A DNA stretch of 64,000 bases from an uncultured Gelidibacter sp. (GCF_947500795.1 NZ_CANMTE010000001.1:434001-498000), one strand, 5' to 3'. Positions 1 to 9,026 are shown, counted from the first letter of the stretch. Program-made: numbers and translations. The notes: generated from the letters alone by a model not told the origin.

Positions 1-1
1 G

Positions 2-604
2 ATGTCATTGGCAGGAACGCAAGCCTATAAAGGGAAAACAGCCGTTGTTTGGAAAGAAAAAGAGAAAGAGGAACAGCAAATTGTCACTGATTTTATCGTA
101 GATAGTTTACGTGATTCTGTTGGCCAAGTGGATTCTAATACTCAACATATTGAGGTTTCAGAGCAACATACCGTAAGAGCTGGTAATTTATGGCATCTAA
201 AAACGGACATCCAACTTAATTTAACTCCCGGAACTAAAACCCTAAAACCTATTATAGACGCGTTGCATCCAACCCCTGCAGTTTGTGGGTTTCCAAAAGA
301 TGAAGCCAAAGCTTTTATTCTAGAGCATGAAGGTTATCCACGGGAGTTCTATGCTGGATTTTTAGGCGAATTGAACCTCAAAGAAACCATCACCAGAAAC
401 ACCAACAGACGTAACGTTGAGAATAATGCCTACGGAGTTTCAAAAACTGTTTCTAATCTGTATGTGAATTTGCGTTGCATGCAAATTAAAGATGAAAAGG
501 TTCATATTTATGTTGGTGGAGGAATCACCAGAGATTCCGATGCAGAACAAGAATGGGAGGAAACGGTTCATAAATCTCAAATTATAAAACGCGTGCTTTT
601 GTAG
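2..604 (+). CDS. menF: Isochorismate synthase MenF, C-terminal part (truncated by window edge)
   Basis: This is the last 200 residues of a chorismate-binding enzyme, which converts chorismate to isochorismate, the entry step of menaquinone synthesis. Visible family features are the segment HPTPAVCGFPK, the motif GYPREFYAGFLG and the C-terminal block YVGGGITRDSDAEQEWEET, all typical of the catalytic domain of MenF/EntC/TrpE-type enzymes. The first ATG in view is internal: the N-terminal half lies outside the window. menD follows after about 170 bases, so the pathway context favours MenF over a salicylate or anthranilate synthase. Confidence 0.9.
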   Translation: MSLAGTQAYKGKTAVVWKEKEKEEQQIVTDFIVDSLRDSVGQVDSNTQHIEVSEQHTVRAGNLWHLKTDIQLNLTPGTKTLKPIIDALHPTPAVCGFPKDEAKAFILEHEGYPREFYAGFLGELNLKETITRNTNRRNVENNAYGVSKTVSNLYVNLRCMQIKDEKVHIYVGGGITRDSDAEQEWEETVHKSQIIKRVLL

Positions 605-752
605 AAAAGATAGTGTAGAGGTATTGAAATAAATTAATAGGATGCTTTAAATAACAATCTCAATAATTTCAATCCTATTAAGCATCATCGATTTTCATCT
701 TAAACCATCAATTTTTCAATCTAAATAGCTTCATTTAGCGCACCTAATTTTG

Positions 753-760
753 TATTTTTG
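753..760 (+). promoter_or_regulatory. Putative -7 element for menD (TAttTTTG)
   Basis: An exact match to the Bacteroidota -7 consensus TAnnTTTG lies 18 bases before the menD ATG. It implies a leader of roughly 10-15 nucleotides. No clear -33 TTTG is visible. Confidence 0.5.
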
Positions 761-778
761 TTTCAAGATTAGCTATGA

Positions 779-2536
779 ATGAAATATCCTAAAATTCCCC
801 TTGCACAAACCGTAATTCAGCTTTGTAAAGCAAAAAACATTAAACATATTGTTATTTCTCCAGGAAGTAGAAATGCACCGCTGACCATTGGGTTTACCAA
901 TGATCCGTTTTTTAAATGCTACAGTATTGTAGATGAGCGTTGTGCGGCGTTTTTTGCTTTAGGAATTGCGCAACAAATAGAAGCGCCTGTTCTGGTAGCT
1001 TGTACTTCTGGTAGTGCGCTGCTTAACTATTATCCGGCTGTAGCGGAAGCGTTTTACAGTGAAATTCCATTAATTGTTCTTTCTGCTGATCGACCAAAAC
1101 ACCTTCAAAATATTGGTGATGGACAAACCATCAATCAGAAGAATGTTTTTGAGAATCACATTTTACATTCTGCCAATTTAAAGCTGGATTTAAAAGATGA
1201 ATTGAATATTCCCGTCACTGAAGACATTCCTATTTTCAAGAATTTAGAAGATAAATTGGAACGCTTATTAGGGTTGCAAAAGGATATTCAAAAACATAAT
1301 GAGCAAGAGTTGAATGACGCCCTTAACAAGGCTGTTATTAAAAAAGGCCCGGTGCACATTAACGTGCCATTTGACGAGCCTTTATATGATATGGTTGATG
1401 CTTTAAAGGTGGCCCCAAAAAATATTCCTATTGAACTGGATGAACCCAAAATAGATACTTATATTTTAGATCAATGTTTGAATGATTGGCGTAAAGCCAA
1501 GCGAAAAATGATTTTGGTAGGGGAGTATGCACCTAACAAGATTGATCAAAAGTGGTTAAATTTATTGGCGAAAGATGAAAGTGTTATCGTACTTACTGAA
1601 ACCACTTCAAATTTAGATCATGGTACCTTTATTACAAGTATCGATAAGCTCATTGCGCCACTAAAAAAGGACGATTTCAAAAAATTACAACCTGAAATCC
1701 TCATCACGTTTGGTGGAATGATCGTTTCTAAAAAGATAAAAGCATTTTTAAGGGAATATCAACCTAAAGAGCATTGGCATATTAGTGAAACTAGAGCTTA
1801 CGACACATTTTTCTGTTTAACCCAACATATTAAGGAAACACCAAATTACTTTTTTAGCGAATTCTTACCGAAAGCTAAACAGGTAAAAACCTCCTATAAA
1901 AACTATTGGACAGGAATTAAATTGGACCGCGCCAAAAAGCACCTTACGTATGTTGAAGACCTTCCGTTTTCAGATTTTAAAGCGTTCGATATCCTTTTTA
2001 AAAACTTGCCAAATGATTCTATTTTACAAGTTGGCAACAGTTCTGCCATTAGGTATGCGCAGTTATTCGACATTCATAAATCAATAGAAGTCTTTTGTAA
2101 CCGAGGCACGAGTGGGATTGATGGAAGCACATCTACCGCAATTGGCTGTGCTGTGGCCAATAAACGTCCGACGACTTTTATAACGGGAGATTTGAGTTTC
2201 TTCTATGATAGTAATGCACTTTGGAACAATTACATTCCGGCATCGTTTAGAATCATCATCATTAATAATGGTGGTGGTGGCATTTTCAGAATTCTTCCGG
2301 GACATAAGGATACTGAAAATTTTGATACTTATTTTGAAACCAAGCATACCTTAACAGCACAACATTTGGCTGAAATGTATAATTTTAAATATAAAAGAGT
2401 GTCTAGCCAAAGTGATTTGAGCAATGCCTTAAATTCATTTTTCAAGGAAAGTAATCAGCCAAAAATCCTGGAAATCAACACTGCTGGTCAGCCTAATGAC
2501 GAGATATTGCTCAATTATTTTAAACACGTTAAATAG
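779..2536 (+). CDS. menD: 2-succinyl-5-enolpyruvyl-6-hydroxy-3-cyclohexene-1-carboxylate synthase MenD
   Basis: A 585-residue thiamine-diphosphate enzyme that joins isochorismate and 2-oxoglutarate, the committed step of menaquinone synthesis. It shows the family SPGSRN motif near residue 27, the cofactor-activating Glu in VDERCAAFFALG (about E53), and the ThDP/Mg motif starting GDLSFFYDSNAL near residue 470. Length is normal for MenD (about 560-590). The start at ATG 779 is preceded by a TAnnTTTG element. An overlapping ATG at 775 is in another frame and would not give this protein. It sits between menF and a DUF2853 gene. Confidence 0.95.
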   Translation: MKYPKIPLAQTVIQLCKAKNIKHIVISPGSRNAPLTIGFTNDPFFKCYSIVDERCAAFFALGIAQQIEAPVLVACTSGSALLNYYPAVAEAFYSEIPLIVLSADRPKHLQNIGDGQTINQKNVFENHILHSANLKLDLKDELNIPVTEDIPIFKNLEDKLERLLGLQKDIQKHNEQELNDALNKAVIKKGPVHINVPFDEPLYDMVDALKVAPKNIPIELDEPKIDTYILDQCLNDWRKAKRKMILVGEYAPNKIDQKWLNLLAKDESVIVLTETTSNLDHGTFITSIDKLIAPLKKDDFKKLQPEILITFGGMIVSKKIKAFLREYQPKEHWHISETRAYDTFFCLTQHIKETPNYFFSEFLPKAKQVKTSYKNYWTGIKLDRAKKHLTYVEDLPFSDFKAFDILFKNLPNDSILQVGNSSAIRYAQLFDIHKSIEVFCNRGTSGIDGSTSTAIGCAVANKRPTTFITGDLSFFYDSNALWNNYIPASFRIIIINNGGGGIFRILPGHKDTENFDTYFETKHTLTAQHLAEMYNFKYKRVSSQSDLSNALNSFFKESNQPKILEINTAGQPNDEILLNYFKHVK

Positions 2537-2635
2537 TTGGCAATAATTTTCACAATTTTTGTGCAAGTATGTTAAATTTTATTATCTTGAAACTTGATTC
2601 GAAATAAATTAATAATTAACTATAAAAATTTAGAA

Positions 2636-2977
2636 ATGAGCAAAAGAGATGAATTAATTACCAAATACGCAGCAGACTTAAAAGAAAAATGCGGTGTTAA
2701 TGCTGATATGGATTTATTGACCAAAGTAGTTATTGGTTGTGGTCCGTCTATTTATAATGCAGATGCATCTACAGTTTCTGGTTCTGATGCTGGTGAATTA
2801 GCAACTGTAAAAAACAACTTTTTGATCAAAAAATTAGGGTTGAAAGACAGTGAAGAATTGGATAAAGGCATCGAAGCGGTTATCGAAACTTACGGTAAAT
2901 CTAACAGAAACAAATATAGAGCTGTAGTGTATTACTTATTGACAAAACATTTCAAAAAAGAATCCGTTTACAAATAA
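2636..2977 (+). CDS. DUF2853 family protein
   Basis: A 113-residue soluble, mostly helical protein that I recognise as the DUF2853 family of unknown function; recognisable segments are YAADLKEKCGVNAD near the N terminus and KYRAVVYYLLTKHF near the C terminus. I chose ATG 2636 because the in-frame extension to a TTG at 2594 adds only an AT-rich, non-conserved-looking peptide. It lies about 100 bases after menD and ends just before a strong terminator. There is no evidence that it takes part in quinone synthesis. Confidence 0.75.
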   Translation: MSKRDELITKYAADLKEKCGVNADMDLLTKVVIGCGPSIYNADASTVSGSDAGELATVKNNFLIKKLGLKDSEELDKGIEAVIETYGKSNRNKYRAVVYYLLTKHFKKESVYK

Positions 2978-2999
2978 GATTTTAACACTTTAAGTTTAG

Positions 3000-3043
3000 A
3001 AAGCGATACATCTGTACTCTCAGAACTGTATCGCTTTTTTTTT
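3000..3043 (+). terminator. Rho-independent terminator after the DUF2853 gene
   Basis: An 11-bp perfect stem (3000-3010 with 3027-3037, core AAGCGATACA/TGTATCGCTT) is followed by a run of T. It separates the menF-menD-DUF2853 unit from the cvfB-menB-menA unit. Confidence 0.85.
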
Positions 3044-3065
3044 ATGTGATAAACACTAATATTCT

Positions 3066-3073
3066 TACATTTG
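3066..3073 (+). promoter_or_regulatory. Putative -7 element for cvfB (TAcaTTTG)
   Basis: An exact TAnnTTTG element ends only 4 bases before the cvfB ATG. If transcription begins about 5 nucleotides downstream, as is usual in Bacteroidota, the mRNA would be leaderless or nearly so. Confidence 0.55.
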
Positions 3074-3077
3074 CATC

Positions 3078-3908
3078 ATGATACATATTGGAGAATTTAA
3101 CACCCTAGAAATACTACGAGAAGCTGAGCAAGGCCTTTATATTGCGGACACTGAAGGCAATGAAGTGCTGTTGCCAAACAGATATGTTCCTGAAACCTAT
3201 CAAATTTGGGACAAAATTGAAGTTTTCGTGTATTTAGACAACGAAGAACGCCTTGTTGCTGTAACTGATAGACCTTACATTACGCGTGGCGAATTTGCTA
3301 TGTTACGTTGTAATCAAGTTACTGGTCATGGTGCTTTTTTAGATTGGGGCCTTGTTAAAGAGCTGTTCTGTCCGTTTAAAGAACAAGCCTTCAAAATGAA
3401 AGCTGGCGGTTGGTATTTGGTACATTGTTATTTAGATGAAAAAACCGGACGCTTGGCAGCTTCTAGTAAAACCAATCATTTTCTTGACAATAAAGAATTG
3501 ACGGTTACCCAATTTGAAGAGGTAGATGTTATCATTTCCCATCCTTCAGAAATTGGTATGAATGTTATTGTCAATAATCGCCATGCGGGATTGATTTTTC
3601 AGGATGATATTTATAAGGAATTGAGTATCGGTGACCGTATGAAAGGTATCGTTAAGAAAATCAGACCTGACAATAAACTTGATATCACCTTAGAGCAGAT
3701 TGGCTATAGAAAAATCGAGCCAAATGCAGATGCCATCATGTATGAGTTGGAAGACAATGGAGGGTATCTCAACTTAACCGATAAGTCAGATCCGGAGGAT
3801 ATTAAAGCGGTTTTACAAATGAGTAAAAAAACCTTTAAAAAAGCCGTCGGAACATTATACAAACAGCGATTAATTGAAATTAAGGACGACGGAATCTACC
3901 TTATTTAA
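3078..3908 (+). CDS. CvfB-like S1 RNA-binding protein
   Basis: A 276-residue protein with the architecture of the CvfB/YitL family: an N-terminal S1-like barrel, a central S1 domain around GHGAFLDWGLVKELFCPFKEQ, another S1-type segment around IGDRMKGIVKKIRPDNKLDI, and a C-terminal winged-helix segment (SKKTFKKAVGTLYKQRLIEI). The family binds RNA and affects virulence-factor expression in Staphylococcus; its role in Bacteroidota is not established. It is followed by menB after 20 bases, so the two are very likely co-transcribed. The call rests on overall architecture rather than catalytic residues. Confidence 0.85.
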   Translation: MIHIGEFNTLEILREAEQGLYIADTEGNEVLLPNRYVPETYQIWDKIEVFVYLDNEERLVAVTDRPYITRGEFAMLRCNQVTGHGAFLDWGLVKELFCPFKEQAFKMKAGGWYLVHCYLDEKTGRLAASSKTNHFLDNKELTVTQFEEVDVIISHPSEIGMNVIVNNRHAGLIFQDDIYKELSIGDRMKGIVKKIRPDNKLDITLEQIGYRKIEPNADAIMYELEDNGGYLNLTDKSDPEDIKAVLQMSKKTFKKAVGTLYKQRLIEIKDDGIYLI

Positions 3909-3928
3909 ATCGTAAAAAAATATACGAC

Positions 3929-4768
3929 ATGAGTCAAATTAAGTGGGAAACGGTAAAAGAGTACGAAGATATCACCTATAAAAAATGTAACGGCGTTGCC
4001 AGAATTGCATTCAATAGACCTGACGTTAGAAATGCCTTCAGACCTAAAACGACAAGCGAATTATACGATGCATTTTACAATGCTAATGAAGATGTGAACA
4101 TTGGCGTGGTGTTGTTATCTGCAGAAGGGCCTTCATCTAAAGACGGCGTATATTCATTTTGCAGTGGTGGCGATCAAAAAGCCAGAGGACATCAAGGCTA
4201 TGTTGGCGAAGATGGTTATCACCGATTGAATATTTTAGAAGTGCAACGTTTAATTAGATTCATGCCTAAGGCCGTTATTGCGGTTGTTCCGGGATGGGCA
4301 GTCGGTGGCGGCCACAGTTTACATGTGGTTTGCGATTTGACTTTGGCAAGTAAGGAACATGCCATTTTTAAGCAAACTGATGCTGACGTAACGAGTTTTG
4401 ACGGAGGTTACGGTTCAGCGTATTTGGCTAAAATGGTAGGTCAGAAGAAAGCTCGAGAAATCTTTTTCTTGGGAAGAAACTATTCTGCACAGGAAGCTTT
4501 TGAAATGGGCATGGTCAATGCGGTTATTCCACATGCTGAATTAGAAGATACTGCTTACGAGTGGGCTCAAGAAATATTGGCAAAATCGCCAACCTCTATA
4601 AAAATGCTGAAGTTTGCCATGAACATGACTGATGATGGAATGGTTGGCCAGCAAGTTTTTGCAGGCGAAGCTACACGTTTGGCATATATGACTGATGAAG
4701 CTACTGAAGGGCGTAACGCCTTTTTGGAAAAAAGGAAGCCTAACTTCGAGAAAAAATGGATTCCATAA
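3929..4768 (+). CDS. menB: 1,4-dihydroxy-2-naphthoyl-CoA synthase MenB
   Basis: A 279-residue crotonase-fold enzyme that closes the second ring of the naphthoquinone from O-succinylbenzoyl-CoA. Visible features are FNRPDVRNAFRPKT near the N terminus, the MenB-specific CSGGDQKARG segment, the oxyanion-hole block VPGWAVGGGHSLH, and TSFDGGYGSAYLAKMVG. Length matches MenB (about 270-285). It lies 20 bases after cvfB and 18 bases before menA on the same strand, consistent with one transcript. Confidence 0.96.
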   Translation: MSQIKWETVKEYEDITYKKCNGVARIAFNRPDVRNAFRPKTTSELYDAFYNANEDVNIGVVLLSAEGPSSKDGVYSFCSGGDQKARGHQGYVGEDGYHRLNILEVQRLIRFMPKAVIAVVPGWAVGGGHSLHVVCDLTLASKEHAIFKQTDADVTSFDGGYGSAYLAKMVGQKKAREIFFLGRNYSAQEAFEMGMVNAVIPHAELEDTAYEWAQEILAKSPTSIKMLKFAMNMTDDGMVGQQVFAGEATRLAYMTDEATEGRNAFLEKRKPNFEKKWIP

Positions 4769-4786
4769 TCCAATCAGAATCATAGA

Positions 4787-5719
4787 ATGAGCAATTTAAA
4801 ACTCTGGTTATCAGCGTTCAGACTACGGACGCTGCCATTATCTATTTCAGGAATTATCATAGGCGGCTGCTTTGCGGCCTACGAAGGTGCTTTTGATCCT
4901 TTCGTGTTTGCTTTAGCGTTATTGGTTACGGTGGCGTTGCAAGTGCTTTCTAATTTGGCCAATGATTATGGCGATGGGGTGAAAGGGACAGATAATGAAA
5001 ACAGAGTAGGGCCAATGCGTGCCATTCAGAGTGGTAAAATCACACCAGAACAGATGTTTGATGGGCTAAAGATCAATGTCCTTATTGTTATCTTTTTAAC
5101 TGTGCTACTTATTTACTTCGCATTCGGGCATGGTTATTTCTTATATTCATTATTCTTTTTTGTTTTAGGTGGACTTGCGGTTTATGCGGCGCTAAAATAT
5201 ACTATGGGCGATTCTGCTTATGGCTACAAAGGTTTGGGTGATATTTTTGTGTTTATTTTCTTCGGATTGGTAAGCGTCGTGGGAAGTTATTTTTTATTCA
5301 CTAAACAATTTGATCACATTGTTATACTGCCATCTATAGCTGTTGGTTTATTGAGTGTTGGTGTTCTTAATCTTAATAATATTAGAGACATTGAATCTGA
5401 CACACTTTCTAATAAAATAACCATGGCGGTGAGAATGGGGAAAGAAAAATCAAAACGCTACCAATTGCTATTGGTAATAACGGCCATGATTTTAGGAGTT
5501 GTCTTCGCGGTTTTGTACTATCACTCACTTTGGAATTTTTTATTTTTACTGTCATATATTCCGTTGACCATCCATGTCTTAAAAATCAGAAAAGCAGAAA
5601 GTTCCTCTGATTTTGATCCGCAGCTCAAAGTATTGGCCTTGTCTACATTTTTATTCTCTTTATTATTAGGCCTCGGCTATATCATTGACATCGTAAAATT
5701 CGGCGAGTTGTTCTCGTAA
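4787..5719 (+). CDS. menA: 1,4-dihydroxy-2-naphthoate polyprenyltransferase MenA
   Basis: A 310-residue integral membrane protein of the UbiA superfamily that attaches the polyprenyl tail to 1,4-dihydroxy-2-naphthoate. It has about eight or nine hydrophobic helices, the first Asp-rich prenyl-diphosphate site NDYGDGVKGTD (about residues 59-69) followed by NRVGPMRAIQSG, and the second site LNNIRDIESD (about residue 196). It follows menB after 18 bases. The menaquinone context excludes a ubiquinone or heme prenyltransferase. Confidence 0.95.
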   Translation: MSNLKLWLSAFRLRTLPLSISGIIIGGCFAAYEGAFDPFVFALALLVTVALQVLSNLANDYGDGVKGTDNENRVGPMRAIQSGKITPEQMFDGLKINVLIVIFLTVLLIYFAFGHGYFLYSLFFFVLGGLAVYAALKYTMGDSAYGYKGLGDIFVFIFFGLVSVVGSYFLFTKQFDHIVILPSIAVGLLSVGVLNLNNIRDIESDTLSNKITMAVRMGKEKSKRYQLLLVITAMILGVVFAVLYYHSLWNFLFLLSYIPLTIHVLKIRKAESSSDFDPQLKVLALSTFLFSLLLGLGYIIDIVKFGELFS

Positions 5720-5813
5720 ACGTTCCCATTTTTGTAATGTTCAGATAGAGTACACCAAATATTTTGAATATATTTAAGTCTTATAAAAATTAACACATCA
5801 AATTTCCAACCAC

Positions 5814-6491
5814 ATGAAAATCACATATTACGGTCACGCAAGTTTAGGTATTGAAGTTAATGAGGTTAACATTTTAGTAGATCCTTTTATTTCAGCAAAT
5901 GAAAAAGCGTCGCATATAGACATCAATACGTTAAAAGCTGATTATATTCTGCTGACGCATGCACATCAAGATCATATTTTAGATGTGGAAGCCATTGCTA
6001 AACGTACCAATGCAGTGATAGTTTCTAATTTTGAAATAGCGAGTCATTTTGAAGCGATGGGTTTTGAAGTGCACCCTATGAACCACGGTGGATCTTGGGA
6101 TTTTGAATTTGGAAATGTGAAATATGTGAACGCCATCCACACGTCGTCATTTCCAGATGGATCTTATGGCGGTCAGCCAGGCGGTTTTGTGATTGAAGGC
6201 GAGCGCAAGAACATCTATATTGCTGGAGATACCGCGTTGACCATGGATATGAAATTGATTCCGATGTACGTAAAGCTCGATTTGGCTATTTTACCAATCG
6301 GCGATAATTTTACAATGGGTATTGACGATGCCATAATTGCCAGCGATTTTATCCAATGCGATAAGATTATGGGGTATCATTATGACACTTTTGGCTATAT
6401 CGAAATTGATCACGAAGAAGCGAAACGTAAATTCTTTGATAAGAATAAGGATTTAATGTTATTACAAATCGGTGACGATATTGAATTGTAA
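5814..6491 (+). CDS. UPF0173-type metal-dependent hydrolase (metallo-beta-lactamase fold)
   Basis: A 225-residue cytoplasmic metallo-beta-lactamase-fold protein. The metal motif THAHQDH occupies about residues 48-54; further metal ligands are the His in AIHTSSFPDGSYGGQPGG and the Asp in IYIAGDTAL; the C-terminal MGYHYDTFGYIEID block is typical of UPF0173. Substrate unknown. It starts about 95 bases after menA on the same strand; I see no evidence of a direct role in menaquinone synthesis. Confidence 0.85.
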   Translation: MKITYYGHASLGIEVNEVNILVDPFISANEKASHIDINTLKADYILLTHAHQDHILDVEAIAKRTNAVIVSNFEIASHFEAMGFEVHPMNHGGSWDFEFGNVKYVNAIHTSSFPDGSYGGQPGGFVIEGERKNIYIAGDTALTMDMKLIPMYVKLDLAILPIGDNFTMGIDDAIIASDFIQCDKIMGYHYDTFGYIEIDHEEAKRKFFDKNKDLMLLQIGDDIEL

Positions 6492-6535
6492 TAATCCATT
6501 CCTAGAGAAATTGTCATTGCTTTTACAACTGATTG

Positions 6536-7024
6536 ATGAATAAATTTAGTACTGAAATTGTCAAAACAAAAACCTATAATAAAACTTTTATTATTGTGTT
6601 TTCGATATTTTATGTGATGGCAGGCTTATATAGCTTTTTATTAATCAGTGACTATCCAAACGTAATTTTAAAATACGCCTCTGCAGCTATCCTGGTAGTT
6701 GGAATCTACTATATGTTTGGACAGTCTTTTTTGAAACCTAAATCGGTAGGAACCTTTGAAATTTTTAATGATGCAATTCATTTAAAATTCGATAAAACGC
6801 ACGAAACCATACCTTTTAATCAATTGGAAGAAATTATTCTAAAATATACAGGATATGGGAGTTGGTGCAACCATTCAATTTATGGTAATAAGAATTTTTT
6901 GCAGATTACAGATAAAATGGACCACACCCATCAAATAGAAATACTATTGAAAAATAGAAGTGCAAAAAACATTTTAAAAAGCATAATGACTGCTGAAAGG
7001 CTATCTGAAAAGTTTTATCAGTAA
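6536..7024 (+). CDS. Small membrane protein of unknown function
   Basis: A 162-residue protein with two predicted membrane helices near the N terminus (about residues 18-37 and 47-66) followed by a soluble segment of alternating strands (GTFEIFNDAIHLKFDKTHETIPFNQLEEIIL) that could form a PH-like or bPH2-like domain; that assignment is a guess. ATG 6536 is preferred over an adjacent in-frame TTG at 6533. It lies 44 bases after the UPF0173 gene, probably in the same unit, and is convergent with the SDR gene. Confidence 0.6.
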   Translation: MNKFSTEIVKTKTYNKTFIIVFSIFYVMAGLYSFLLISDYPNVILKYASAAILVVGIYYMFGQSFLKPKSVGTFEIFNDAIHLKFDKTHETIPFNQLEEIILKYTGYGSWCNHSIYGNKNFLQITDKMDHTHQIEILLKNRSAKNILKSIMTAERLSEKFYQ

Positions 7025-7070
7025 ATTGAACAATAGCAAAACCGAGTTCTAATCAGGTTTTACTGATATA

Positions 7071-7862
7071 TTACCTCACAGCACTCCTCAGCACGTACCA
7101 ATGCAAAATTTTAGGGAAAAACCGTTTTAGGTATACGCCTAAGATTTCTTTTTTGCCAATATAAGCTTCAAACTTTTCCTGATCAATCGCTTTCAACATG
7201 CGCTTTGCAAATTCATCTACATGCAAGCCATTTTCTGTAGCTTCATCTTGATAGTTTTGTTGGCTACCATCACCAGTTAAGGCGTTTTTAGCAACGTCAG
7301 TATTCACAAATCCGGGACAAATCATGGTCACTTTGATGTTGTCTTTATCATGCTCTAAACGTAGAGCATCAAAAAATCCGTGTAAAGCGTGTTTGGCACC
7401 ACAATAACCTGAACGGTAAGGACTGCTGAATTTTCCCATTAAGCTCGTTACCGTTACAAAATGTCCACATTGGCGTTCTATAAAATGCGGCAACAATGCT
7501 TTAGAAAGGGCCACAGGACCTAAATAATCAACTGCCATCAATTTCTCATCCACACTAATATCCGTATCGATAACTAACGACCGTTGACTTATGCCACCAT
7601 TATTGATAAGGATATCAATTTTACCAAAAATGTTGATTGCGTTGATAACTACAGGTTTCATCTGCTCATAGTCTGATAAATCGAATGGTAAAATGGCAAC
7701 TTTCTCTGGATGTTGACATTGATTTTGGACGTCTTCAAGCGCTTCTTTGCGTCGCGAAGATAATATCAAATGGCAATCCTGCTGAGACAACGCTAAAGCC
7801 AATGCTTTGCCAATCCCACTTGAAGCGCCCGTAATCCAAATAACTTTAGTGTTGAAATTCAT
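7071..7862 (-). CDS. Short-chain dehydrogenase/reductase (SDR)
   Basis: A 263-residue classical SDR: Rossmann glycine motif TGASSGIG (residues 11-18), NNGG structural motif near 87-90, catalytic Ser near 140 and YxxxK as Y153-C-G-A-K157. The layout resembles DHRS7-like reductases, which act on lipid or keto substrates, but the substrate cannot be read from sequence. A hexanucleotide tandem repeat lies directly upstream of its ATG. The next upstream gene on the same strand is a fatty-acid-hydroxylase-type protein, so a joint role in lipid modification is possible. Confidence 0.88.
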   Translation of the reverse strand: MNFNTKVIWITGASSGIGKALALALSQQDCHLILSSRRKEALEDVQNQCQHPEKVAILPFDLSDYEQMKPVVINAINIFGKIDILINNGGISQRSLVIDTDISVDEKLMAVDYLGPVALSKALLPHFIERQCGHFVTVTSLMGKFSSPYRSGYCGAKHALHGFFDALRLEHDKDNIKVTMICPGFVNTDVAKNALTGDGSQQNYQDEATENGLHVDEFAKRMLKAIDQEKFEAYIGKKEILGVYLKRFFPKILHWYVLRSAVR

Positions 7863-7864
7863 TT

Positions 7865-7900
7865 ATGAAGTTGAAGTTGAAGTTGAAGTTGATGTTGAAA
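7865..7900 (+). repeat. Hexanucleotide tandem repeat abutting the SDR start codon
   Basis: Six consecutive 6-base units on the plus strand (one ATGAAG, three TTGAAG, one TTGATG, one TTGAAA). The array begins 2 bases upstream of the SDR ATG at 7862 (minus strand), so it occupies the whole initiation region of that gene. Confidence 0.85.
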
Positions 7901-7941
7901 CGAACAGAGTGAATAAGTTGGACTCATCAAAGTATCACAAA

Positions 7942-8898
7942 TCATTCACTCACTGCCGACTGCCCCCTGTCAACTGAGAACTGTTTACTGCCAACTGAAG
8001 ACTGAACACCGCCAACTGAAGACCGCCATTCCCTCCGTAAATCGTCACTTGATTTTCCTGTACCATCGTGTTTCCATCCTGGGGGTTTTACAATATATTT
8101 TACACGATCTCGCAATGATTTTTTACCAGTAAACACATCCTTTCCCATGGCCATCCATTCATGGAATGCTACTTTTAACGGGTTATGGGTGCCAATATTT
8201 GTAACTAAGCCATATACAACTTTTTCTTCTTTGAGTTCCGGTTGAAACGTCCCAAACAACTTATCCCAAATAATAAAGATTCCTGCATGATTTCTATCTA
8301 AATATAGCGGATTACTCCCATGGTGCACACGATGGTGGGATGGTGTATTCATGACGGCCTCAAACCATTTTGGCATTTTGTCAATCGCTTCAGTATGAAT
8401 CCAAAATTGATATAATAAACTCACCGACATCTGTAAAATGATCATTCCGGGATGAAACCCAATCAAGGGCAGCCATAGCCAAAAAATAAAGGTGTAAAAG
8501 CCGCCAGACCAGGTTTGACGCAACGCGGTACTTAAATTATAATGTTCTGAAGAATGATGCACCACATGCGAGGCCCAAAATAATCGGTTTTCATGAGAAA
8601 TACGATGGAACCAATAATAGGCGAAATCGTCAGCAAATAATAGCAGAATAAAACTCCACCACGCGAACGGGATGGTGAAAATTCGGAAGTTTTCGTAAAT
8701 CAGCATAAATGCAAACAACACAATTCCTTTACTTAAAAAGCCCAACATGACATTTCCCAATCCCATGGTAATTGAGGTAACTGCATCTTTCGTGTTGTAT
8801 GATTTCTTGTTTTCTTTGATGCTGCCGTAGATTTCCAACCCGATAGAAATAACGAAAAATGGGATGGCATAAAGAATGATATTTGGAAATTCAGGCAT
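7942..8898 (-). CDS. Fatty acid hydroxylase / sterol desaturase superfamily protein
   Basis: A 318-residue membrane di-iron oxygenase-type protein. Several hydrophobic helices surround the conserved His boxes H98-R-I-S-H102, H111-V-V-H-H115 and H188-H-R-V-H-H193, with a further His in WIHTEA (about 168). The family hydroxylates or desaturates lipid substrates; the substrate here is unknown. The last 25 or so residues are abnormal: they read SSVGGVQ, SSVGSKQ, FSVDRGQ, SAVSE, a heptad repeat translated from a heptanucleotide array, so the original protein probably ended earlier. The gene is divergent from menC and lies upstream of the SDR. Confidence 0.88.
   Translation of the reverse strand: MPEFPNIILYAIPFFVISIGLEIYGSIKENKKSYNTKDAVTSITMGLGNVMLGFLSKGIVLFAFMLIYENFRIFTIPFAWWSFILLLFADDFAYYWFHRISHENRLFWASHVVHHSSEHYNLSTALRQTWSGGFYTFIFWLWLPLIGFHPGMIILQMSVSLLYQFWIHTEAIDKMPKWFEAVMNTPSHHRVHHGSNPLYLDRNHAGIFIIWDKLFGTFQPELKEEKVVYGLVTNIGTHNPLKVAFHEWMAMGKDVFTGKKSLRDRVKYIVKPPGWKHDGTGKSSDDLRREWRSSVGGVQSSVGSKQFSVDRGQSAVSE
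7952..8028 (+). repeat. Heptanucleotide array (11 units, ACTGNNN type) inside the 3' end of the desaturase gene
   Basis: Eleven contiguous 7-base units read in perfect register on the plus strand (for example ACTGCCG, ACTGCCC, ACTGAGA, ACTGCCA, ACTGAAG, ACTGAAC, ACCGCCA). The core ACTG is the same as in the arrays at 25506-25582 and 25980-26021. Seven is not a multiple of three, so translation cycles through three frames and gives a 7-residue protein repeat. Confidence 0.85.
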
Positions 8899-9026
8899 GA
8901 TGACTTACGTGTTCTAAACAGTGAGTATTTATATAGGGTGTCGTTAATTTACGATGTTTCTTTCTAAAGAATGAAATTCATGGAAATACCCGCTTTTCAT
9001 TTCTTAAAAATACAACATTTTTTGAC

